The position numbers and the translations under genes were made by a program. A stretch of DNA of 64,000 nt from an uncultured Zoogloea sp. (GTDB lineage: Bacteria > Pseudomonadota > Gammaproteobacteria > Burkholderiales > Rhodocyclaceae): assembly GCA_937967645.1 (NCBI GenBank), contig CALBTT010000181.1, forward strand, positions 1-64,000, given 5' to 3'. Of the stretch, positions 1-6,661 are shown piece by piece; position 1 is the stretch's first letter; every line of letters begins with the position of its first letter. The notes below the pieces were generated by a model. That model had not been told where the DNA came from and did no database searches. It worked only from the letters and a program-made list of their open reading frames with translations.

Positions 1-11
1 GCAGGGGTGCT

Positions 12-78
12 GTAGGGGCGGCTTCAGCCGCCCGCAGGTGCCAGATCGGAGTCCGTGGGCGGCTGAAGCCGCCCCTAC
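12..78. repeat. REP/BIME-like inverted repeat
   Basis: A perfect 22-bp inverted repeat (arms 12-33 and 57-78, 23-nt spacer) built on the core GGCGGCTTCAGCCGCC. Each arm is itself nearly palindromic, which is typical of REP units arranged as a BIME. It starts 3 nt past the stop of the AraC-type gene, so it may also act as its transcription terminator. No second copy was noticed in the window. The REP identity is inferred from shape and from resemblance to GTAGG-AGCGGC-type REPs of other proteobacteria. Confidence 0.6.
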
Positions 79-81
79 ATC

Positions 82-1083
82 CTACCGGTTCTGTCTGTGG
101 CGCCGCAGGGTCTCTGAGGGGAGTTCGTTGAATTGCTTCTTGTACTCGATCGAGAAACGGCCCAGGTGCATGAATCCCCAGTCCATCGCGATGCAGGAGA
201 TGTTCGTCTGGGAGCCGCTGCGCAGGATCTCCCGGCGGACCTGTTCGAGACGATGCTTCTTGCGGTAGGCGAGGGGCGTCAGCCCGAAATAGAGCTTGAA
301 GCCCTCGTAGAGCTTGAAGCGGGAGACGCCCGCCACCTGCTCGATCTGTTCCAGATTGACGTCTTCCTTGGCCGTGTCGAGGATGAACTGGCGTGCCTTG
401 AGAAGATACTGGGGTGTCTTGCCTTCCCGGGAACTGTGCAGTTCCTCCGAGTAGTTGTTGGGCTGGGCCAGTAGCAGGCCGCGGATGAGGGTGTTTTCAA
501 GCTCCGCGGCAAGGTGGAGGTTGCGGTAAAGACTGTTGCTGCACGCCATTTCGCTGAGCAGATGGCGCACGATGCGCCACCAGGACGCCGTCTCTCCGCT
601 GGTCGCGTCCATGGTCGGTGAGAAGGTCAGCGGTTGTGACAGGGGCCGCTGGATCAGTTCCTCGAGCACCTTGGAGACGGCTGCGTGGGACATCGAGACC
701 AGCATCTTGCGGCAGTTGCCTGCGATCACCAGCTCCTGGGAGACCTTGGGTACCAGGATGGTGCCCACGTCGGCATTGGAGAGCAGATGCTTGCCGTCCA
801 CCGAGAGCTCCTGCTCGCCGGTGATCGGCAGGCTGATGCTGAAGCTGTGCAGGGGGGTGGGCTCGTTCACCAGGATCGATACATCGGTTCCGTATTCCAC
901 GTAGCCGATGGTGGTCGAGCGGGACTGCAGGACACTGCCCGAGTGCTTGAACTGCAGGGGGCGGTTCGCATGGACCTTCAGACCATGGGGGCCGCAGATC
1001 TCCGACATCCAGGTCTGGGCACTCTTGAGATCATGGCAGGAAGCATGCAGCTCCTGAGGAACAACTTTCGCGATCGTCTCCAT
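82..1083 (-). CDS. antR: AraC/XylS-family transcriptional regulator, AntR-like
   Basis: About 333 residues: an N-terminal effector-binding region of the AraC-binding-like (XylS/AntR) type followed by a C-terminal AraC double helix-turn-helix (roughly residues 230-330, with the typical second-helix segment IAMDWGFMHLGRFSIEYK). An in-frame GTG lies one codon upstream at 1086, but AGGAG is 6 nt from the ATG at 1083, which I prefer. It is divergent from antAB across a 378-nt region. By family knowledge, AntR activates antABC in response to anthranilate, and that is the likely role here. The AraC family is certain; the anthranilate effector is inferred from the neighbours. Confidence 0.75.
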   Translation of the reverse strand: METIAKVVPQELHASCHDLKSAQTWMSEICGPHGLKVHANRPLQFKHSGSVLQSRSTTIGYVEYGTDVSILVNEPTPLHSFSISLPITGEQELSVDGKHLLSNADVGTILVPKVSQELVIAGNCRKMLVSMSHAAVSKVLEELIQRPLSQPLTFSPTMDATSGETASWWRIVRHLLSEMACSNSLYRNLHLAAELENTLIRGLLLAQPNNYSEELHSSREGKTPQYLLKARQFILDTAKEDVNLEQIEQVAGVSRFKLYEGFKLYFGLTPLAYRKKHRLEQVRREILRSGSQTNISCIAMDWGFMHLGRFSIEYKKQFNELPSETLRRHRQNR

Positions 1084-1461
1084 CACGAACTCCTGGATAG
1101 GGGTTGGGATACTGCTTCGTGCAGCTGTTCCGGGCCAATGATCCGGGGTGCCGCATGGCCTGAGATCTTGTTACTACGATCTTTTTATCGCCGCCTGTCA
1201 AAAAATCGAGATTTTTATTTAATATCGATTTTCTGGTGCTTGCACTGTTCTGTCAACGTTCGTCCGTGAGGGGAACTACCTCCCCCTGCCCGGGCCAGGG
1301 ACCACCGTGATGTAGGCGGAATTTCATGTCGAACTCCGGTTCTTGCGCGGATACCGCTTGTCCACAAAAACCGGACAGACATTCCCCAACAGCGGGATAT
1401 TCCTGAAAAAAGAACAGCCTTCTAATGAGGTCTCCATCAACACCAAAACAATGGGGACAAC
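1084..1461. promoter_or_regulatory. antR-antA divergent regulatory region
   Basis: This 378-nt stretch has no gene. It contains an AT-rich block with a 16-bp palindrome (AAAAATC-GA-GATTTTT, 1201-1216), followed by a related ATCGATTTT at 1224-1232. A TGTCC/GGACA dyad lies at 1359-1377, nearer antA. AraC-family activators usually bind direct repeats close to the -35 element; I could not assign such repeats with confidence. A GGGGAC ribosome-binding stretch precedes the antA ATG. Confidence 0.4.
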
Positions 1462-2853
1462 ATGAGTACCGCAAGAACCACCGCCGACTGGCGTGAATTT
1501 GTCTCGGGTTGCCTTGATTTTAGACCGGAGGAGGGCGTTTACCGAGTGGCTCGGCAGATGTTCACCGAGCCGGAACTGTTCGAGCTCGAGATGGAGATGA
1601 TCTTCGAGAAGAACTGGATCTACGCCTGTCACGAGAGCGAGATCTCCCAGCCCAACGATTTCGTCACGATGAAGGCCGGCCGCCAGCCGATGATCATCAC
1701 CCGTGATGCGAATGGCCAGCTTAACGCACTGGTCAACGCCTGTCAGCACCGTGGGGCCACCCTGACCCGCGTGGCCAAGGGGCGCCAGTCCACCTTCGTG
1801 TGTTCATTCCACGCCTGGACTTTCCGCTCCGACGGCAAGCTGCTCAAAGTGAAGGCGCCTTCCGAATACCCGGAAGACTTCGACCTGGCGTCCCGCAACC
1901 TGAAGCGCGCCCGCATCGCCAGCTACAAGGGCTTCGTCTTCATCAACCTGGATACGGAAGGGACCGAGTCCCTGGAGGACTACCTGGGTGATGCCAAGGT
2001 CTTCCTCGACCTGATGGTGGCCCAGTCTCCGACCGGTGAGCTGGAAGTGCTGCCGGGCAAGGGCCATTACACCTTTGATGGAAACTGGAAGCTGCAGAAC
2101 GAGAACGGCCTGGATGGCTATCACGTGAGCACGGTGCACTACAACTACGTGGCGACCGTGGTGCATCGCCATGAGCTGAACGCCCAGAAGGGCGCAGAGA
2201 TCACCAACACCCTGGACTACCGCAAGCTCGGGGCCGGGGATTCCGATACGGACGACGGCTGGTTCTCCTTCCGCAACGGCCACAGCGTGCTGTACAGCGA
2301 GATGCCCAACCCGGACGTGCGTCCCGGCTACGCCACCATCATGCCGCGCCTGATCAAGGAGTACGGTGAGAAGAAGGCCGAATGGATGATGAACCGGCTG
2401 CGTAACCTCAACGTCTATCCCAGCCTGTTCTTCATGGACCAGATCAGCTCCCAGCTGCGGATCATCCGTCCGGTGGCCTGGAACAAGACCGAGATCATCA
2501 GCCAGTGCATCGGCGTCAAGGGCGAGTCGGACAAGGACCGCGAGAACCGCATCCGTCAGTTCGAGGACTTCTTCAACGTGTCCGGCATGGGCACCCCGGA
2601 CGACCTGGTCGAGTTCCGCGAGGCCCAGCGAGGCTTCCAGGCACGCCTTGAGCGCTGGAACGACATCTCCCGCGGTTACACCAAGTGGGAGACCGCAGTG
2701 ACTCCGAATGCCGAAACGCTGGGTATCAAGCCGGTTCTGACGGGTACCGAGCTGACCCACGAAGGCCTGTACGTGAATCAGCATGGTGCCTGGCAGGAAT
2801 TCCTGCTGCGGGGCCTGGACAAGAAGTCCGCGAATGAACAAGGAGCGAAATGA
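1462..2853 (+). CDS. antA: Anthranilate 1,2-dioxygenase large (alpha) subunit
   Basis: 463 residues, the normal length for the alpha subunit of a Rieske non-haem iron ring-hydroxylating oxygenase. The Rieske ligands are visible as CQHRG (near residue 93) and CSFHAW (near 114). The mononuclear iron site follows in the segment NENGLDGYHVSTVHYNY near residue 213-230 (Asp, His, His). The protein resembles Pseudomonas AntA (ACHESEI, YPSLFF, SQLRIIRP) more than benzoate dioxygenase BenA. The expected reaction is anthranilate + O2 + NADH to catechol, CO2 and ammonia. It overlaps antB by 4 nt. No reductase gene follows, so electrons must come from elsewhere. Confidence 0.85.
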   Translation: MSTARTTADWREFVSGCLDFRPEEGVYRVARQMFTEPELFELEMEMIFEKNWIYACHESEISQPNDFVTMKAGRQPMIITRDANGQLNALVNACQHRGATLTRVAKGRQSTFVCSFHAWTFRSDGKLLKVKAPSEYPEDFDLASRNLKRARIASYKGFVFINLDTEGTESLEDYLGDAKVFLDLMVAQSPTGELEVLPGKGHYTFDGNWKLQNENGLDGYHVSTVHYNYVATVVHRHELNAQKGAEITNTLDYRKLGAGDSDTDDGWFSFRNGHSVLYSEMPNPDVRPGYATIMPRLIKEYGEKKAEWMMNRLRNLNVYPSLFFMDQISSQLRIIRPVAWNKTEIISQCIGVKGESDKDRENRIRQFEDFFNVSGMGTPDDLVEFREAQRGFQARLERWNDISRGYTKWETAVTPNAETLGIKPVLTGTELTHEGLYVNQHGAWQEFLLRGLDKKSANEQGAK

Positions 2854-3341
2854 TGGGTGACTTGCAGAATAGCGTCGAGCAGTTCCTCTACCGCAAGGCG
2901 GAGTTGTGCGACCGCCACGCCTGGGACGACTACCTGGAACTGTTCGATGAGAATTCCGAGTTCCACATTCCCCAGTGGGATTCCGAGCATGTGTACACCA
3001 CGGATCCCAAGCGCGGGATGTCGATGATCTATTACGCCAGCCGCGCAGGCCTGGAGGACCGGGTCTTCCGGATCCGTACCGGCAAGTCGGCGGCGTCCAC
3101 GCCGCTGCCGCGCACGCTGCACCTGGTCAGCAACGTGATGATCCAGGAAGTCTCCGACTCCCAGCTGGAGGTCAAGGCCAAGTGGATCACCCACTACTAC
3201 CGCTTCGGGGTGGCTGCGCACTTCTTCGGTGATGTGACCTACACCCTGAAGCCGGCGGGCAACAGCTGGATCATCCTGCGCAAGCACGTTGTCGTGCTGA
3301 ACGACACGATCGACGCGGTGCTCGATTTCTACCACGTCTGA
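2850..3341 (+). CDS. antB: Anthranilate 1,2-dioxygenase small (beta) subunit
   Basis: 163 residues, a full-length ring-hydroxylating dioxygenase beta subunit of the SnoaL-like/NTF2 fold. It carries the family pattern FLYRKAELCD near the N-terminus and HVVVLNDTIDAVLDFYHV at the C-terminus, close to AntB. Beta subunits are structural partners in the alpha3beta3 oxygenase. The ATG at 2850 overlaps the antA stop; a second ATG at 2853 is better spaced (7 nt) from AGGAG at 2841-2845 and may be the true start. An intrinsic terminator follows, so antAB is a two-gene unit. Confidence 0.85.
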   Translation: MMGDLQNSVEQFLYRKAELCDRHAWDDYLELFDENSEFHIPQWDSEHVYTTDPKRGMSMIYYASRAGLEDRVFRIRTGKSAASTPLPRTLHLVSNVMIQEVSDSQLEVKAKWITHYYRFGVAAHFFGDVTYTLKPAGNSWIILRKHVVVLNDTIDAVLDFYHV

Positions 3342-3401
3342 TCTCACGCCGGGATCGGAGAACCGTTTGCTCCTCGATCAGGTACTGCCGTCCTGACGAT
3401 T

Positions 3402-3439
3402 GGCCTGCCCCGGGAAACCGCGGCGGGCCTTGTTTTTTT
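3402..3439 (+). terminator. Intrinsic terminator after antB
   Basis: Stem GGCCTGCC (3402-3409) pairs with GGCGGGCC (3422-3429, one G-T pair) and is followed by a T-rich tract (3430-3439). It lies about 60 nt after the antB stop, closing the operon before any reductase gene. Confidence 0.75.
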
Positions 3440-3578
3440 CGCCGGAATATCGATGCTGCGGGGATGCCATCTGCGACTGGCAGGAGGACAATGATCACCT
3501 GAGGCCGCTGTGTGCGGCTGCCGTAAGCGGTGTTCTCCGGCCGGCAGGTCGAGGATCCCGAACACGAAAGGGCAGATC

Positions 3579-3854
3579 ATGAGCTCCAAGCACCGTCATC
3601 TTCTCGAGTCGATATTTCGCGACCCCATCAGCAGCAACATCCAGTGGCGCGAGGTGGAATCCCTGCTCAATCACGTGGGGGCCGAGGTCGAGCCCGGGCA
3701 CGGCGCCCGCTTCCGGGTCCTGCTCAACCGGCAGGAGTTCTTCCTGCACCATCCCCATCACAGCAACGAGTTTGGCAAGCAGGAGATCAAGCACCTGCGG
3801 GAATGCCTGGCGCGGGCCGGGGTGACACCGTCGGCCTACGAAGAGCGGGAGTGA
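3579..3854 (+). CDS. Orphan HicA-like protein
   Basis: 91 residues with the HicA-like double-stranded RNA-binding fold: WREVESLLNHVGAEVEPG, a central strand, then HHPHHSNEFGKQEIKHLRECLARAG. I chose the ATG at 3579 over upstream in-frame starts because homologues begin with a similar MSSKHR segment. In true HicA toxins the catalytic histidine sits in a GSH motif; here that position reads GAR (residues 42-44). No HicB antitoxin gene is adjacent. It is therefore more likely a solitary HicA-related protein than an active toxin. It ends 28 nt before the convergent nos-linked gene. Confidence 0.6.
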   Translation: MSSKHRHLLESIFRDPISSNIQWREVESLLNHVGAEVEPGHGARFRVLLNRQEFFLHHPHHSNEFGKQEIKHLRECLARAGVTPSAYEERE

Positions 3855-3882
3855 AGCTTGTGATGGCGGCCTCTGCCCAGGT

Positions 3883-4305
3883 TCAGGGCTGCAGCATGCC
3901 CATTGCCTTCAGGCCCAGGAACAGTGAGGCGCCGATCAGCAGGTTCTTGAAGCTGACGTAGCACAGCATGTCCATCAGGCCGGCTCGCCGGTACAGGCGG
4001 CCCCACCAGGGGCCCTCCTTCACATAGGGCTTGCCCTCCAGCCGGACGAACACCTCCAGCACGCTCCAGCCGAACCACCAGCCGATGATCGCGCCCGACG
4101 ACAGGTGACCCAGGGCGGTGAGGATCCAGGCGATGGTGGCGGCGAGGGCCAGGGCGAAGCCGGCCAGGCGCAGGGAGGCCCGTCCCGTCCCGGATGGGCT
4201 GCCCCAGGGCCACAGGTGATCGCGGATCTCGGCAGCCAGCCAGGCGGGGCCCCGGGCGTCGCCATAGGCGGGCTGGCGGAGTTCATTGCGGTCGGCGAGG
4301 GTCAT
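3883..4305 (-). CDS. Small inner-membrane protein linked to nosR
   Basis: 140 residues. A charged N-terminal third is followed by hydrophobic segments at about 45-65, 70-88 and 112-137, so it is probably an inner-membrane protein with two to four helices. Its ATG overlaps the nosR stop (ATGA, 4302-4305), so it is co-transcribed and translationally coupled with nosR. I do not recognise a named family. The position suggests a role in electron delivery to, or maturation of, N2O reductase. This is inferred from context alone. Confidence 0.65.
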   Translation of the reverse strand: MTLADRNELRQPAYGDARGPAWLAAEIRDHLWPWGSPSGTGRASLRLAGFALALAATIAWILTALGHLSSGAIIGWWFGWSVLEVFVRLEGKPYVKEGPWWGRLYRRAGLMDMLCYVSFKNLLIGASLFLGLKAMGMLQP

Positions 4306-6485
4306 GCTTGCTTTCCTTCCGGGGCGGGTCTGGCGGGGGCGGGGTGGATGGGGATGAAGTAGCCCCGGGCGTCGATCGGGGTCAGGGGCTGGCCGGCCTT
4401 GTCCCGGCGCTTGCGCTCCTGGGCCAGGGGCGGGCAGGCGTGGTCGTCGTAGTAGAGCACCATGCAGTCGAGGCACAGCATGCATTCGCGCTGGTCGATG
4501 TTGCCCTTGGTGTCGATGGCCAGGGAGCCGCAGCCCTTGGCGCAGGCCTTGCACTTGGTGCATTCGTCCTTCCGCTTGAGACCGAACCAGCGGAAGGTGG
4601 TGGGCATCGCCAGGGCGGCACCCAGCGGGCACAGATACTTGCAGAAGGGGCGCTCGGTGAAGATAGACAGGCCCAGCAGCCCGCCGGCGAAGAGCGTGTA
4701 GGGCCAGCTGCGATTGAGCAGGCCGACCAGGAAGGTGGTCTTGAAGGGTTCGATCTCGGCAAGTTTCTCGGCCAGCCCCATGCTGAAGAAGGACACCGCG
4801 AGCAGACCGAAGAAGATCGCGTACTTGAGCCCCTTCAGCCTGTCGTGCAGGGCCTGCGGCAGATGGAACTGGAAGCGCTTGAGGCCGCAGGCCCGGCCCA
4901 GCTTGTAGAGCAGCTCCGAGAGGGATCCGAAGGGGCACAGCCAGCCGCAGAACAGGCCGCGGCCCCAGACGAAGACCGTGACGATGATGAAGATCCAGAA
5001 GATGAAGATCAGCGGGTCGGACAGGAACAGCTCCCACTGCCACTGGAAGAGCAGGCTGTGGAACCAGGTCAGGACCTGAGTGATCGAGGGCTGGGCCATC
5101 GCCTGGAAGCCCACGAAGCCGATGCTGAGCACCCAGCCCGTGTATTTGAAGGCGTTCACCGGCCACTTGTTCTTGTGGTTGGAGCGGCGTACCAGGCGGT
5201 CACGGTTGGCGTAGGCCGCGGCCACGGTCAGCAGCAGCACGATGAAGGCGCCGATTTGCAGGGCCTTGTCCTTCCAGACCTTGAGCCAGGTGGGGTCGGG
5301 CTTGATCACCTCGGGGCGGCCACCCTCCAGGTAGTGGTCGGCCAGCCAGTATTCCTTGTCGAAGTTGGCGAAGGTCTTGGCAGCCGTCTCCTTGTCGATC
5401 CGGTTGCCGAGGAACACCAGCTTCCACGGGTAGGCGGCGGAGAAGCCCTTGCCGCGAATGATGAAGATGGCGGACTCATCGTAGGCCGGGGCGCCGGCGG
5501 CCGAGAGGCCCCAGAGGTTCACGTAGTCGAGGTCGCGGAAGGTGAAGCTGTCCTTGTCCTGGCGCACCTGGACGCGGTCGTAGATGCCGCCGCGCACGAA
5601 GCCCGAGCCCTTGAAGGAGTCCATCCCGGCGGTGCGGATGATGAAGATGGCGTGCTCGCCTTCCTTGAGGCGGGCCATCAGGCTGGCGTAGCCGTCCTTG
5701 CCGAGCAGGGCGCGGCCGATGGTGGGCTGGTTGAGGTAGCCGAACCACAGGTCCATGTACGGGCGGCCATCGCCCTTGAGCCCGACGTCCTCGGGCTTGA
5801 CCACCAGGCGCTGCACGCTGCCGTCCGCCACCAGGTCGGCCCAACCGGGGGCCGCATCGGAGATGGGAAACCTGGCTTGGGGGCGGATCACCGGCTTGAG
5901 GATGCCCACCTGCTTGGCCACTTCGGTGCCGCTGGTCATCATGACCTGGTTCTGGGCGATCACGGTGACGGTGGCGCCGGTGATCGCGTCGAGGCCGATC
6001 AGGTTCTCCTCGGGGCGCGATCTGCCGATCTCGATGTTGTCGCCGACGAATTGGCCCAGATACTGGTTGTTGAACTTGACCAGGGCCGACTCGGGAATGC
6101 CCAGCAGCAGGATGGGCTCGGAGTGCTTGAGGATCTTCACACCGGTGAACTTGCCGGCGGTGTCCATGCCGATCAGGGTGACCACCGGCTTGCCCGAGTA
6201 GGCGGGGATGTCGGTGATGTCGGTGGACAGCATCACGTAGCCAACCTTCGTTTTCTGTCCGGCGTCGTCCCGATAGCCTTCCACGTACGTGGGCTGTCCC
6301 TTGCGTTCGGAGAAGCTGGTGGCGCCGGGCAGGACTTCGCTACAGGGGGCGTAATCGCACAGCCGCGGGGAGGACGACAGCTCCGGCGGGAGCTTGACCT
6401 CGTAGGTGTCGGCATGGGACGCACCGGCCAGCAGCAGGGCGGTGAGCGGGGCGAGCAGGCGGCGCAGGGTGCGCTGGGAGAACAT
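4302..6485 (-). CDS. nosR: NosR, membrane flavoprotein/ferredoxin of N2O reduction
   Basis: 727 residues from the ATG at 6485. I chose this start because GGAG lies 7 nt upstream and MFSQRTLRRLLAPLTALLLAG is a good signal sequence. Domains in order: signal peptide; periplasmic FMN-binding domain with covalent-flavin motif DAITGATVT; transmembrane helices; and C-terminal 4Fe-4S clusters (CTKCKACAKGC and CMLCLDC), plus a conserved FCGWLCPFG membrane motif. NosR is required for nosZ expression and for electron transfer to NosZ. It sits downstream of nosZ but after a terminator, with its own FNR-type box. The usual nosDFYL genes are not adjacent. Confidence 0.93.
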   Translation of the reverse strand: MFSQRTLRRLLAPLTALLLAGASHADTYEVKLPPELSSSPRLCDYAPCSEVLPGATSFSERKGQPTYVEGYRDDAGQKTKVGYVMLSTDITDIPAYSGKPVVTLIGMDTAGKFTGVKILKHSEPILLLGIPESALVKFNNQYLGQFVGDNIEIGRSRPEENLIGLDAITGATVTVIAQNQVMMTSGTEVAKQVGILKPVIRPQARFPISDAAPGWADLVADGSVQRLVVKPEDVGLKGDGRPYMDLWFGYLNQPTIGRALLGKDGYASLMARLKEGEHAIFIIRTAGMDSFKGSGFVRGGIYDRVQVRQDKDSFTFRDLDYVNLWGLSAAGAPAYDESAIFIIRGKGFSAAYPWKLVFLGNRIDKETAAKTFANFDKEYWLADHYLEGGRPEVIKPDPTWLKVWKDKALQIGAFIVLLLTVAAAYANRDRLVRRSNHKNKWPVNAFKYTGWVLSIGFVGFQAMAQPSITQVLTWFHSLLFQWQWELFLSDPLIFIFWIFIIVTVFVWGRGLFCGWLCPFGSLSELLYKLGRACGLKRFQFHLPQALHDRLKGLKYAIFFGLLAVSFFSMGLAEKLAEIEPFKTTFLVGLLNRSWPYTLFAGGLLGLSIFTERPFCKYLCPLGAALAMPTTFRWFGLKRKDECTKCKACAKGCGSLAIDTKGNIDQRECMLCLDCMVLYYDDHACPPLAQERKRRDKAGQPLTPIDARGYFIPIHPAPARPAPEGKQA

Positions 6486-6543
6486 CGAGGGCTCCGTCAA
6501 TCGGTATGTCGGCGGATTCTCGGGCCCGGGGCGCCGGGCTGCC

Positions 6544-6557
6544 TTAAGCTGAGTCAA
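6544..6557 (-). promoter_or_regulatory. Candidate FNR/DNR box upstream of nosR
   Basis: TTAAG-N4-GTCAA has one perfect half-site and one degenerate half-site of the TTGAY-N4-RTCAA consensus. Its centre lies 41.5 nt upstream of a predicted start site near 6509, and the hexamer GAGAAT sits at the matching -10 position (6521-6516, minus strand). This is the weakest of the three boxes in the window. Confidence 0.4.
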
Positions 6558-6594
6558 TTCGGCCGCCGGCGGGGGCGATGGCGGCTTGTCGCAG

Positions 6595-6623
6595 AAAAAA
6601 AGGGGAGGCCGGATGGCCCCCCC
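6595..6623 (-). terminator. Intrinsic terminator after nosZ
   Basis: On the minus strand a nine-pair GC-rich stem (6623-6615 with 6610-6602, loop ATCC) is followed by seven Ts (6601-6595). It lies about 40 nt after the nosZ stop and separates nosZ from nosR. Confidence 0.85.
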
Positions 6624-6661
6624 AACTTATCCCCCACGATAAGGAAACGGCTTGCGCCGGC

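Noticed and set aside
1462..3341. benAB (benzoate dioxygenase) as the identity of the oxygenase genes
   Set aside because: Several segments (ACHESEI, YPSLFF, SQLRIIRP, and the beta-subunit ends) fit anthranilate dioxygenase better than benzoate dioxygenase; substrate assays could still change this.
3883..5166. Minus-strand frame of over 400 codons that would fuse the small membrane protein to an N-terminal extension within nosR
   Set aside because: The upstream part is Arg/Pro/Gly-rich out-of-frame nosR sequence; only the final 140 residues from 4305 look like protein.
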